Origin: Planctomycetota bacterium | GTDB taxonomy: Bacteria; Planctomycetota; B15-G4 | Direction of reading: 5' to 3' | DNA: 64,000 nucleotides | Assembly: GCA_029259715.1 (NCBI GenBank) | Contig: JAJDEP010000005.1 | Coordinates: 1 to 64,000, forward strand | Shown: positions 1-7,959 of the stretch, one piece after another | Layout of the letters: each line of letters begins with the position of its first letter | Position numbering within the stretch: position 1 is the first letter of the stretch | Translations under genes and position numbers: made by a program | Notes under the pieces: generated by a model | What the model saw: only the letters and a program-made list of their open reading frames with translations | Databases searched by the model: none | Told to the model about the DNA's origin: nothing

Positions 1-1285
1 GCGCGCGCTCGAGCAGCGGCCGCGCGCCCGACAGATCGCCTTGGTTCAGCAGCAGCAACCCGAGATCGTTCAGCGAGTTGGCCGTGATCGGGTGCTCGGG
101 ACCGAGCACCGCTTCCCGGATCGCCAGCGCGCGCTCGAGCAGCGGCCGCGCGCCCGACAGATCGCCCTGGATCTGAAGCAGCTTCCCGAGGTTGCTCAGC
201 GACTGGGCCGTGTCCGGGTGCTCGGGCCCGAGCACCGCTTCCCGGATCGCCAGCGCGCGCTCGTGCAGCGGCCGCGCGCCCGACGGGTCGTCCTGGTACT
301 GCAGCACGACGGCGAGTGAGTTCAGCGAGCTGGCCGTGACGGGATGCTCCGGGCCCCGCACCGACTCGTAGATCGCCAGCGCGCGCTCGAACAGCGGCCG
401 CGCGCCCGTCAGGTCGCCCTGGGCCTGCAGCAGCACAGCGAGGTTGGTCAGCAACGTGGCCGTGTGCGGGTGCTCGAGACCCCGCGCCGACTCAGAGATC
501 GACAGCGCGCGCTCGAGCGGCGGCCGTGCTCCCGACAGGTCGCCCTGGGACTGCAGCAGCAACCCGAGATCATTCAGCGCGATGGCCGTTGACATGTGTT
601 CGGGGCCCAGCACCGCTCCCCGGATCGCCACCGCGCGCTCAATCAGCGGCCGCGCGGCCGACAGGTCGCCCTGGGACTGCAGCAGCGCCCCCAGGTTCCT
701 CAGCGACGTGGCCGTTTCGGCGGCCTGCGGACCGTAGCGCGCCTCCGTCGCCTCCGCCCGACGGCGCGCGTCGTGGAGCCGGGCGACGCCCAGGTCCCTC
801 GGCGTGCGGGCGGGGGCCGGCCCCGACCGCAGGCTCAGCTCGTACTTCCCGCGCTGCCCGTGCAACGCACAGGCCTGCACGCGGTAGTCCCGGCCGGCCT
901 CCAGGTCCACGACGACGCGGGAGTGCACGCCGATCCCGAACCCATCGTCGTCCTCGGCGAGCACGGTGCCGTCCGCGTCGAGCAGCACGAGGTAGGCGTC
1001 GAAGAACCAGCTCTGCACGTCGATGTGGTAGGGGCCCGAAGCGTCCACCTCGACGCGCCAGGTGCGTCCGACGACGGCGTGCTCGCTCGCGTAGCCGCCG
1101 GCGACCAGGGCCTGGGTGGTGACGACGGGTGCGTCGTCCTCGAGCGCGCTCTGGGCGGTCTCGCCGACGGTCAGGACGGGAAGCTCATCCGCGGCGGCGG
1201 GCGACGGCTGTGACGGCGCCGCCGCCGCTGCGCAGAGCGACAGGCATGCCACCGATACCACGACGCGCAACGTCGCCTCGATCAT
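1..1285 (-). CDS. secreted PPC-domain / tetratricopeptide repeat protein (3' end outside window)
   Basis: This gene is missing from the ORF track because it is open at the left edge. From ATG at 1285 the minus strand stays open to base 1. The product starts with a signal peptide (MIEATLRVVVSVACLSLCAAAAA). A PPC-like beta domain follows, roughly residues 45-135, with the motif WFFDAYLVLLDADGTVLAEDD. At least six tandem 42-residue TPR units follow, each like LLQSQGDLSGARPLLERALA then GPEHPxT. These are kinesin-light-chain-type TPRs, and the 126-bp DNA period is obvious by eye. In this family such repeats often precede a CHAT protease or a kinase-linked region, but the C-terminus is not visible. 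It probably acts as a periplasmic or extracellular protein-binding scaffold. The coding frame, repeats and signal peptide are clear; the function is inferred. Confidence 0.85.
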   Translation of the reverse strand, partial: MIEATLRVVVSVACLSLCAAAAAPSQPSPAAADELPVLTVGETAQSALEDDAPVVTTQALVAGGYASEHAVVGRTWRVEVDASGPYHIDVQSWFFDAYLVLLDADGTVLAEDDDGFGIGVHSRVVVDLEAGRDYRVQACALHGQRGKYELSLRSGPAPARTPRDLGVARLHDARRRAEATEARYGPQAAETATSLRNLGALLQSQGDLSAARPLIERAVAIRGAVLGPEHMSTAIALNDLGLLLQSQGDLSGARPPLERALSISESARGLEHPHTATLLTNLAVLLQAQGDLTGARPLFERALAIYESVRGPEHPVTASSLNSLAVVLQYQDDPSGARPLHERALAIREAVLGPEHPDTAQSLSNLGKLLQIQGDLSGARPLLERALAIREAVLGPEHPITANSLNDLGLLLLNQGDLSGARPLLERA

Positions 1286-1330
1286 GACCTCCGATCTCCC
1301 CGGTCTTCCCGATTCCCCTGAAGGGATCCG

Positions 1331-1339
1331 ATCCTAGCA
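1331..1339 (-). promoter_or_regulatory. candidate extended -10 promoter element for the TPR gene
   Basis: The minus strand reads TGC-TAGGAT, an extended -10 (TGnTAnnnT) about 45 bp upstream of the TPR start. No clear -35 box is seen. The same TAGGAT hexamer occurs in front of two other transcription units in this window (27802 and 39450). Weak evidence, based on pattern only. Confidence 0.3.
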
Positions 1340-1368
1340 AGCGCAGGTGATTGTGGCGGGCGAGCGGC

Positions 1369-2553
1369 CTACGGCTGAGGGATCACCACGCGCTGCCCGG
1401 TGGCGATGCGGTCGTGCGCCAGCCGGGGCGCCACCTTCACCATGTGCCGCGCCACCGCCGCTGCGCAACCCAGGCGCAGCGCGGCCCGACCCCGAACGTC
1501 TACAGGCACAGGCTCCAGGCCCAGCCGCTCGACCAGACCCTCCAGGCCGCCGCAGCGCGTGTGCGTCACGTTGGACCACAGCGCCTTGAGTGACAGGGCG
1601 GCGACCGCATCCGGGTCGAACCAACGCAGCATGCGCAACAGCGGGGTGTTCCAGGCGCAGAGCAGATCGTCCTCGCCGCGGAAGTCGCGCCAGGCCGCGA
1701 CCAACTCTTCGCGCGTGCAGCCTCGCAGCAGATCGTCGTGGCTCAGCCCCATGTGAGCCAGGTGGGCCGCCACGGGCGCGCGCCCCGCGGGCTCGAGGAC
1801 TCGCTCGAACACCTCGCCCGTGGCGGGACGCGCGGCGCTCCAGGTCACCAGCTGTCGTCGTGACCCGGAAGGCCCTGGCGGATCGATGGGGGCCGTCTCG
1901 CCATAGACGACGAGCAGGCGCTCGGGATGCTGGAGCAGCACCTCGGGCACGGCGCGCGACGGCCGGGGCTTGCGCACCGGGAAGCGCGCCTGACCGGCGG
2001 GATCGTCCCGGTGCACGATCTGGTCGTCGATCATGCTGTCGAAGACATCGAGCAGGCCGTCCAGGCCGGCCGTCTCGGGTTCGAGGATGCGCAGCGCCGC
2101 CACGATGGACTCGATGGTCGAGACGCAGTGGGCGGCCGGCTGCAGGCGGATGCGGTAGTTGCTGGGCGTCGTGGGCGCGAGTCGCACCTGGCGCAGCCCC
2201 GACAACCACGGGTTGTCGCGCAACATCTGCTTCGCATGCCGCCAGGTGCCGTCCAGCACGACCAGGTCCCGCGGGCGTTCGTGCGCCTGCAGTGTCGTCA
2301 GGTCGCGAGCAGCGGGCCCGGGGAAGAGCAGCGCGGCGTCGTCCGAGAGCGGTGGGCATGAGCCGCTGCCCGTGACCTCTTCGAGGCTCATGGAGCCCAG
2401 GCCCAGGCGGGCGATGCGCGCCGTGCCGACCGCATGGTCGCGCTCGCGCCGATGCTGGAGGATGACAACCCGCGTGCGGTTGGACACCGAACGCGTGCGA
2501 GCGCACAGGCAGAGCGCCTCGGGTTTGCGGCAGCGGTAGCAGTTGGCACGCAC
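1369..2553 (-). CDS. DTW-domain tRNA-uridine aminocarboxypropyltransferase with C-terminal exonuclease-like domain
   Basis: 394 aa. Residues 4-190 form a DTW domain: a Cys cluster at the N-terminus (CYRCRKPEALCLC, probably a zinc knuckle), the signature LDGTWRHAKQM at 100-110, and LRIxP and STIE motifs further on. Members of this family (TapT/DTWD) transfer the 3-amino-3-carboxypropyl group of SAM to uridine in tRNA (acp3U). The usual family length is about 200-250 aa. Here about 190 residues are added, with a pattern like a DEDDh exonuclease (VVYGETAPID, then a GE.FE..L.P stretch, HMGLSHDDL and LCAWN). Several acidic catalytic positions look changed, so this part may be a binding domain. A 9-bp gap to the upstream GNAT suggests one transcript. 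The DTW call is strong; the fold of the C-terminal half is inference. Confidence 0.85.
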   Translation of the reverse strand: MRANCYRCRKPEALCLCARTRSVSNRTRVVILQHRRERDHAVGTARIARLGLGSMSLEEVTGSGSCPPLSDDAALLFPGPAARDLTTLQAHERPRDLVVLDGTWRHAKQMLRDNPWLSGLRQVRLAPTTPSNYRIRLQPAAHCVSTIESIVAALRILEPETAGLDGLLDVFDSMIDDQIVHRDDPAGQARFPVRKPRPSRAVPEVLLQHPERLLVVYGETAPIDPPGPSGSRRQLVTWSAARPATGEVFERVLEPAGRAPVAAHLAHMGLSHDDLLRGCTREELVAAWRDFRGEDDLLCAWNTPLLRMLRWFDPDAVAALSLKALWSNVTHTRCGGLEGLVERLGLEPVPVDVRGRAALRLGCAAAVARHMVKVAPRLAHDRIATGQRVVIPQP

Positions 2554-2562
2554 GTCGAGAGC

Positions 2563-3099
2563 TTAGTCCACGAGCGCCGCGAGCCGCGCGCGCGCCGAGC
2601 CCGACCCCAGGCAGTACCGCGTCTCGTCCACGGGGTGGCCTCCGAGCGTGCCGTGGCGGGTGCGATCGGGTTCGAAGCCGAGCGCTGCGTAGAAGGCCCG
2701 CGCCCGTTGGTTCCGGGTGAGCACCCAGAGCACGATCTGGGTGAAGCCACCCTCGCGCGCGGCGCGAACGGTCCGCTCGTGCAGCGCGCGTCCGATGCCG
2801 ATCCGCCACGAGTCGGGGTCGACGTACAGCATGCGCACGCCGAGCAGCGAGCGGCTCGGTCGGCCGTTGGCGCGCAAGGCACCGACCGAGGTGAAGCCAA
2901 GCAGTCGCCCGTCGTATTCGCAGACGTACGTCGACGTGCGCGGCGACGCGAGCCAGCGCGTCCAGTCCCGGGCGCGTCGGTCGATGGTCACGCCGGTGAG
3001 GACCGCGGCCGGGAGGATGTCGTGGCAGCCGCGGCGCCAGGCCGCGACGTGGAGCGCCGCGAGTTGCGCGGCGTCGGCGGGCTCGGCCGCCCGGATCAC
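2563..3099 (-). CDS. GNAT family N-acetyltransferase
   Basis: About 178 aa with a classical GNAT fold: beta1 at VIRAAEPADA, the acetyl-CoA pyrophosphate loop near WRIGIGRALHERTVRAAREGG, and the beta5 to alpha4 motif NQRARAFYAALGFEPD. The ORF track extends to 3228, but that N-terminal part (arginine-rich, no conserved pattern) overlaps a decayed FG-GAP remnant. I choose the GTG at 3099, which starts at the first conserved strand. The substrate cannot be told. It lies just upstream of the DTW gene (9 bp) and is probably co-transcribed with it. Confidence 0.8.
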   Translation of the reverse strand: MIRAAEPADAAQLAALHVAAWRRGCHDILPAAVLTGVTIDRRARDWTRWLASPRTSTYVCEYDGRLLGFTSVGALRANGRPSRSLLGVRMLYVDPDSWRIGIGRALHERTVRAAREGGFTQIVLWVLTRNQRARAFYAALGFEPDRTRHGTLGGHPVDETRYCLGSGSARARLAALVD

Positions 3100-3154
3100 G
3101 TCGCGCTCACGGGCATGTCGACGGCGTCCATCGGGGCATCGTACCGGCTGCCCT

Positions 3155-3262
3155 GGGGACCTGACCGTCGTGGGAGCACATTTTGAGGACAGCAACGCCA
3201 CGGGCGTGAACGGCGATCGGGGCGACAACAGCTTCCTTGCTGCCGGCGCGGCCTATGCGTGT
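3155..3262 (+). pseudogene. remnant of an FG-GAP repeat protein gene
   Basis: In the plus frame the bases encode GDLTVVGAHFEDSNATGVNG followed by DRGDNSFLAAGAAY. This is nearly the canonical blade of bacterial FG-GAP (integrin-alpha-like beta-propeller) proteins, where GDTVVVGA.FEDSNATGVNGDQ.DNS...GAAYVF recurs. There is no start codon or upstream blade, and the frame loses the pattern right after GAAY. The piece is therefore a relic of one repeat left by deletion or recombination. The minus-strand ORF 3107-3736 runs antisense to it and looks spurious. The 3263-3524 stretch that follows shows no recognisable gene. Confidence 0.6.
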
Positions 3263-3524
3263 GACCTCGACTTCGATGCGTGGACAGGCCTCGGTCAAGC
3301 CCTCGCTGGCAGGCATGGCAGCCCAAGCCTGCTCGGTTCCGGACCACTCACACCACTGACTGCCATGACTGTCGAACTCACCGACGCATTGGAGAGCACG
3401 CCAGCATTCCTCTTCGTCGGCTTCACCGCTCTTGCTCGGTCGAATGGTGCGGCTCGAGGTGCATGCAATCAGGGTCAATGCGACATAGGCGTCAGTCCCT
3501 CCCCAGCCGCCCGAGGTCTGCTCC

Positions 3525-4016
3525 ATGTCCGTCTCCCGTTTGCTCTGCATTGCCTTGCTCGCGATCACCCTCATCGGCGCGCTCTGGATCCGGAGTAGGC
3601 CGGTCGCGACGCCTCGCGCCACGCCACCCACCACCGTGTCGGCCGCTGCAACGCCGGATGACGACCAGCCCTCGGACGTGGCCGACGGCTCGTCGTTCAG
3701 GCCGGTGGCGAGTGTCGCCAGCCTCATGGCGGGCATCGGATCGGCATTCGGTCAGTTGAGCAAGGCCGTCCCACCGAGCGAGGAGGAGCACCGGCTCGGC
3801 GCCATCGCGACGTGGTCGGAGGTCCTCGCGGAGCTGTCAAACGTCAACACGCGGCATGGCCTCGAGCCGGACTACTTCGAGATGGCTGTCGACACACGTG
3901 TCATCGCCCTCGAACTGGCGCGCGCTGCCCGCGCCGAGACCCCGGACGAGGCCCGGATCACGACGTTGTTCGCGGACCTCGACAACTCCTGCGGCGCGTG
4001 CCACGACGTCTACTAG
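3525..4016 (+). CDS. c'-type cytochrome-like monohaem protein
   Basis: 163 aa. The N-terminus MSVSRLLCIALLAITLIGALWI is a signal anchor or uncleaved signal peptide, followed by a Pro/Thr-rich linker to about residue 55. The rest is helical and ends with CGACHDVY, a CxxCH haem c motif seven residues from the C-terminus. That is the position and context of cytochrome c' (four-helix bundle) and c556-type proteins (CxxCH followed by an aromatic at the end). Role: periplasmic or membrane-tethered electron carrier or gas-binding haem protein; which one cannot be told. It stands alone, with no oxidase or c-maturation gene nearby. Confidence 0.75.
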   Translation: MSVSRLLCIALLAITLIGALWIRSRPVATPRATPPTTVSAAATPDDDQPSDVADGSSFRPVASVASLMAGIGSAFGQLSKAVPPSEEEHRLGAIATWSEVLAELSNVNTRHGLEPDYFEMAVDTRVIALELARAARAETPDEARITTLFADLDNSCGACHDVY

Positions 4017-4102
4017 TCGCGTGAGTCGGCGCTGAATCACGCCGGCAAGGGCTCTCGCAGGGACGTGCCGGTTCTCAGGGGATGCCGCGCCACGCTGACG
4101 AC

Positions 4103-4179
4103 TGGTCGGGGTGACTGGATTCGAACCAGCGACCTTCTGCTCCCAAAGCAGACGCGCTACCAAGCTGCGCCACACCCCG
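4103..4179 (-). tRNA. tRNA-Pro (anticodon TGG)
   Basis: The minus strand reads a full cloverleaf. The acceptor stem is CGGGGTG paired with CACCCCG. The D-arm is GCGC..TTGGTAGCGC. The anticodon stem-loop is TCTGC-TTTGGGA-GCAGA with TGG at 34-36. The T-arm contains GGTTCGAATCC. The 3' CCA is encoded (TGG at 4103-4105 on the plus strand). The mature body is 4106-4179 (74 nt). Identity and ends are well supported. Confidence 0.95.
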
Positions 4180-4290
4180 ATCGTGCTGAGCAAGCGCCGT
4201 CCGGCGGCGCGGCGGGGAGTCTAGCGAATCGCCACAGTCGAACGCGCCGCGGGCCGGCAGGCGTGGGGGACGGGGCGCCGTCAACGACGC

Positions 4291-4325
4291 GGGGGCGCCT
4301 CGCGACTCCGCCGCGAGGCGCCCCC
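4291..4325 (-). terminator. GC-rich hairpin, likely terminator of the secreted-protein gene
   Basis: gggggcgcctcgcg pairs perfectly over 14 bp with cgcgaggcgccccc around a 7-nt loop, 29 bp beyond the stop codon of the 4355-5359 gene. No T-run follows on the minus strand, so intrinsic termination may be weak or factor-assisted. Confidence 0.6.
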
Positions 4326-4354
4326 GGTCTGTTCGGCTCGCGCCGCGGATCCGG

Positions 4355-5359
4355 TCAGTTGGGTCCGGTCTGGCCGTCGTCCTGCAGCCGGCAGAAGCCG
4401 AACTCGGCGAGCGAGCCGGAGCCGCTCAGGTCGATGGAGACCTTGGAGAAGCCCGGTGCGCCCACGTTCGCATTTACGAGGATGAGCGAGTTGTCGCCGA
4501 AGCCCGCGAATTCGAAGGGGCCTGCCTCGGCACCGTCGCCGAGGACGAAGTCGAGAGTGAAGGTCTCCTCGGCATCGATGTCGAGCAGGGCGAAGTCGAT
4601 GGACTCGATGGGCGGATCGAACTCGAGGCACAGCACGCCTCCCCAACCCTCGTCGCCCGGCTCGTCGACCAGGCCGTCGCCGCCGAGCAGGTCCTCGACG
4701 TTGTCGCCGATGACCAGGACGTTGCGCAGGTCGAAGGCGTTGAGCAGGCCGTAGCCGGGGGTGATGAGGTCGTCGTCACCGCCGGTGGGCGTGGCCGAGT
4801 TGAAGATGACGGCGGCGTCGGGACCGTCGGGGTTGCGGTTGTCGGCCGAGATGGTGATGCCGGGATACTGGCCGGCGAGGATGGTGCCGGCGGGGAACTC
4901 GTCGAACGTGGCGACGGCGCACTGCGGGTTGCCGAGCTGGGCCTGCCCGACGTTGGTGCCGCCGACGGTGCCGTTCTCGATGACCACGTTACGGGCGAAG
5001 ACCCGCATGTCGTCCTCGAACACCAGGTCGCTGGGGATCGTGCCCGTGAGCACCTGGGGGCCGTTGCCGATGACCGGCAGGAAGACCGGCGGAGCCCAGG
5101 GCGAGGTGACGGCGTCGGCGTCGGCGGTGCCGACGGCCCACGTCAGCAGCATGCCGTCGCCTCGGACGCCGGTGGTGGTGAGGGTGACGACGGTCTCGCC
5201 GTCGATCTCCTCGACCCCGACGTCGAGCCGGGCGTGGGTGGCCATGGGCACCAGGTCGAAGAAGTTGCCACTCGGCGTGGCCGTGGTGACGGTGACCTGC
5301 GCGGTGGCCTGCTGTGCGAGCAGTGCCAGGAGCAAGGCGGCGGTGGTCGTACGCAACAT
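4355..5359 (-). CDS. secreted protein of unknown function
   Basis: 334 aa. The ORF track extends this frame to 6664, antisense to the next genes; the true start is the ATG at 5359, which opens a signal peptide (MLRTTTAALLLALLAQQATAQ). The mature part begins VTVTTATPSGNFFDLVP and is rich in beta-prone, acidic Asp/Glu/Gly segments. It resembles secreted proteins with two beta-sandwich modules: residues about 21-160, then a part starting near CAVATFDEFPAGT that ends with DLSGSGSLAEFGFCRL. The second half resembles DUF-type lectin-like folds where an FDEFP start is common, but I cannot name a family. It is monocistronic with a strong hairpin after the stop. Function unknown. Confidence 0.75.
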   Translation of the reverse strand: MLRTTTAALLLALLAQQATAQVTVTTATPSGNFFDLVPMATHARLDVGVEEIDGETVVTLTTTGVRGDGMLLTWAVGTADADAVTSPWAPPVFLPVIGNGPQVLTGTIPSDLVFEDDMRVFARNVVIENGTVGGTNVGQAQLGNPQCAVATFDEFPAGTILAGQYPGITISADNRNPDGPDAAVIFNSATPTGGDDDLITPGYGLLNAFDLRNVLVIGDNVEDLLGGDGLVDEPGDEGWGGVLCLEFDPPIESIDFALLDIDAEETFTLDFVLGDGAEAGPFEFAGFGDNSLILVNANVGAPGFSKVSIDLSGSGSLAEFGFCRLQDDGQTGPN

Positions 5360-5545
5360 GTTGAGTCCTCGGAGGTGGCCGGGACCGAACCGCGAGACGC
5401 GGTGGTCGCCCGGAGTGTCTGCCCGTTGCCGAGCGGCGAGTGTAGCCACGCTCACGAAGAGCGACAAGGGGACCACTCGTTGACGCCGAATCGTGTGTGG
5501 TCGAGAATCACCCGCTTGAGTCGATCCGTGGTTCCCGTTCCGTCG

Positions 5546-6712
5546 ATGCCAACGCTCGCCGCCCGGTCGCTGCTGATCCGAGGTCGAGGCCGCGTCCCCG
5601 TGCCCGTCGCGGGAGACAACACGACCTTCTGGTTCTCGGCGCGGGTGGCGCTCGGTCAGGCGATCCAGGGGTTGGGTTTGCGCCGGGGCGACCGCGTGGC
5701 CCTGCCGGCCTTCGCCTGCGGCTCCGAACTCGAGCCGTTCCTGCTGGCCGGGCTGCAGCCGCAGTTCTTCGGCGTCACCGACGAACTCGATCCGGATCCC
5801 GAGTCGTTCGATGCGGCGGTCGAGGGCGCGGCGGCGGCCCTCGTGACCCACTACTTCGGACGCCCCGCGGATCTCAGCCATGTACGGGCCGCGTGCCGGC
5901 AGAGAGGTGTCCGCCTGATCGAGGACGCCGCCCACGCGCTCTACTCGGAAGCTGAGCTGGGGGCGGGAGACGAGGCCGGTCCGCTGGGCTGGTCCGCGGA
6001 CGCTGCCGTCTACAGCTTCCCCAAGCTGCTGCCGGTGCCCGACGGCGGCGCGTTGGTCATGGGCGCCGAGTTCGACGCGGTGCCTGCCGCTCGCGAGCCC
6101 GCGCCCGCCGATGTCGTCTCCCGGCGCCTGCGGCGGCAGGTCGGGCTGGGGCTGCGCTCGAGTTCCCAGCCGTGGCTGCGCGCGGCCGTGCGGTTCGCCC
6201 TCGACCGGCGGGGACGGCGCGCGCCCGAGGGGTCGGAAGGGGAGCCGGAAGGGGGCGTCGAAGAGGAGAGCCAGGACGAGCTCTACGACCTGATCCGCTG
6301 CCGCAGCGAGTGGTCGCAGTGCGGCATGTCCCGGACGTCGGCGCGCCTGCTGGGCTCGGCCGACCACGCGTCGGTGGCGCGCCTCCGGCGCGAACACGCG
6401 GCGCACCTCGCCGAGGTCCTCTCCGACCGGCCGGCGATCCGGCCGGCGATCCCACGCTGGCCGCGAGGCGCCGTGCCGCTGTTCCTCCCGATCACCGTCG
6501 ACGACCCGCTGTCGCTGCGGCGTCACATGGCGGCGCGGGCCATCGGCGTCAAGCACATCTGGCCCTACCGGCACCCGGCCGTGCCGTGGGAGCGTTTCCC
6601 ACGCGAGGCATGGCTCAAGCAGAACCTGCTCGGGCTGCCGGTGCACCAGTCGCTGGGAGAGCATGGCCGGGCGCGCCTCGGGGAAGCCCTGCGCGGGTGG
6701 AGCGGGACATGA
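5546..6712 (+). CDS. DegT/DnrJ/EryC1-type PLP-dependent protein
   Basis: 388 aa, first gene of the plus-strand EPS operon. Fold-type I aminotransferase features: a small-residue start of the cofactor domain (VALPAFACGSELEPFLLAG), LIEDAAHALYS (the Asp that contacts the PLP pyridine nitrogen) and YSFPKLLPVPDGG, with Lys at the Schiff-base position. In EPS loci, DegT enzymes make amino sugars from keto sugars, but the LLPVPDGG form differs from the usual GTKNLTTGEGG, so activity is not certain. The ATG at 5546 is chosen; an upstream in-frame GTG near 5494 is possible. The stop overlaps the next start (ATGA). Confidence 0.75.
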   Translation: MPTLAARSLLIRGRGRVPVPVAGDNTTFWFSARVALGQAIQGLGLRRGDRVALPAFACGSELEPFLLAGLQPQFFGVTDELDPDPESFDAAVEGAAAALVTHYFGRPADLSHVRAACRQRGVRLIEDAAHALYSEAELGAGDEAGPLGWSADAAVYSFPKLLPVPDGGALVMGAEFDAVPAAREPAPADVVSRRLRRQVGLGLRSSSQPWLRAAVRFALDRRGRRAPEGSEGEPEGGVEEESQDELYDLIRCRSEWSQCGMSRTSARLLGSADHASVARLRREHAAHLAEVLSDRPAIRPAIPRWPRGAVPLFLPITVDDPLSLRRHMAARAIGVKHIWPYRHPAVPWERFPREAWLKQNLLGLPVHQSLGEHGRARLGEALRGWSGT

Positions 6713-7959
6713 CCGCCGCCCAGGCCCAGGCGACGAACGGCTTTCGCGTGGATCGGATCGCGACCCTCGAAGCCTTGGAGCAGATTGCGACCGATTGGGA
6801 CCGTGTGCAGGACGCCACGGCCAGCAAGCACGTCCTGCTCGACCACCGATGGATGTGCGCCTGGTGGCGCGCCTTCGGTGCGGGCAAGCAGCTGCACGTG
6901 CTGGTGCTCCGGCGCGGCGAACGGGTGGTCGGCATCGCGCCGATGATCCTGTCCCGCGGGTACGAAGCCTTCCCCCGCCGGGACACGCAGTATCACCTCG
7001 CCGAGGACGCCGCCTACCTGCGCGGCCCGAATTGGCGTGCGTTCGTGCCGATCCGCAAGGTGAGCTTCCCGGTCAACGTCGCCTCGCACAACGCGCGGGC
7101 CCACTTCCTGTTCCCCGAGGCCGGGCCCGAGGCCTTCGACGCCGTGTTCGCCTATTGGTGGGAGCGCCGCGGCGAGTGGGACCTGATGGTGTGCGAAGGG
7201 CTGCCCCTCGACAGCGAGCAGCCGGGGCAGGTGGCCGCGGCCGTGGTCCGGCAAGGCGGCCGCGTGCTCCCGAAGGGCCGCGAAGTGGAGCTCCAGTGCG
7301 CACACCTTCCGGAGACCATGGAGGGCTACCTGCGCACGCACAGCAGCGACTACCGCAGGCGCTACCGCAAGGCGCTGGCGGCCAACGCCCGCAAGGGCGC
7401 CATCGGCACCGACGAGTACCGCGGCGCCCGCCTGGAGGAGGGCATGGCGCTGCTGTTCGCGCTGGAGCAACGCTCGTGGAAGGTCGAGGGGCGGGCGGGC
7501 CAGGAGCTCCACCTCCCGCTCGACGACCGCCTGCGGGGGTTCCTCGGGGACGTGGCCGAGGGATTCGGGCGCCGCGACCAGGCCCACGTGACGAGCATGA
7601 CCTGCGACGGGAAGCCGGTGGCCGCGCTGCTCGGCCTCGAGCGTCAGGGCGTGCTGCTCTTGCTGGTGACGTACATGGACAGCCGCTTCCGCGGCGAGCT
7701 GACGACGACGTCCATGTTCAACGCGATCATCGAGGGGGCCATCGCTCGCGGCCTCGGCCAGATCGACTTCAACGGCAGCTCCCTGAACGTGCGCAAGATG
7801 GCGAACGCTTCCCACGTCCACGTGCGCCGCTCCATCTGCCACGGCGGGCTCTACTCGCGACTGCTCGGCGCCTCCAAGTCGGCGTCGATGCGCGTGTCGC
7901 AGGCGCTGCGCGCGGCGCGGGACAAGCTGCCGACGGGATCGGGAGGGGCCGGGTCATGA
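6709..7959 (+). CDS. FemAB/BioF2-like GNAT acyltransferase (copy 1)
   Basis: 416 aa. Two GNAT-like halves are visible: an N-terminal part with LLDHRWMCAWWRAFGAG, and a C-terminal acyltransferase core with EEGMALLFALEQRSWKVEGR, DGKPVAALLGLE and GLGQIDFNGSSLNVRKMANA. This is the BioF2/CelD-BcsL/FemAB-like layout found in cellulose and EPS loci. It probably acylates a sugar or lipid-linked intermediate on the cytoplasmic side. It overlaps both neighbours by 4 bp (ATGA). It is a clear paralogue of the 9909-11159 gene (same length, long identical blocks), which lies on the other side of the asparagine-synthase-like gene. Confidence 0.85.
   Translation: MTAAQAQATNGFRVDRIATLEALEQIATDWDRVQDATASKHVLLDHRWMCAWWRAFGAGKQLHVLVLRRGERVVGIAPMILSRGYEAFPRRDTQYHLAEDAAYLRGPNWRAFVPIRKVSFPVNVASHNARAHFLFPEAGPEAFDAVFAYWWERRGEWDLMVCEGLPLDSEQPGQVAAAVVRQGGRVLPKGREVELQCAHLPETMEGYLRTHSSDYRRRYRKALAANARKGAIGTDEYRGARLEEGMALLFALEQRSWKVEGRAGQELHLPLDDRLRGFLGDVAEGFGRRDQAHVTSMTCDGKPVAALLGLERQGVLLLLVTYMDSRFRGELTTTSMFNAIIEGAIARGLGQIDFNGSSLNVRKMANASHVHVRRSICHGGLYSRLLGASKSASMRVSQALRAARDKLPTGSGGAGS

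Noticed and set aside
3107-3736. 209-aa minus-strand ORF between the GNAT and the cytochrome
   Set aside because: Runs antisense to the FG-GAP relic and to the cytochrome gene, has low GC3 and no recognisable pattern.
4355-6664. 769-aa version of the secreted protein
   Set aside because: The first 430 residues are antisense to the DegT gene; the signal peptide at ATG 5359 marks the real start.
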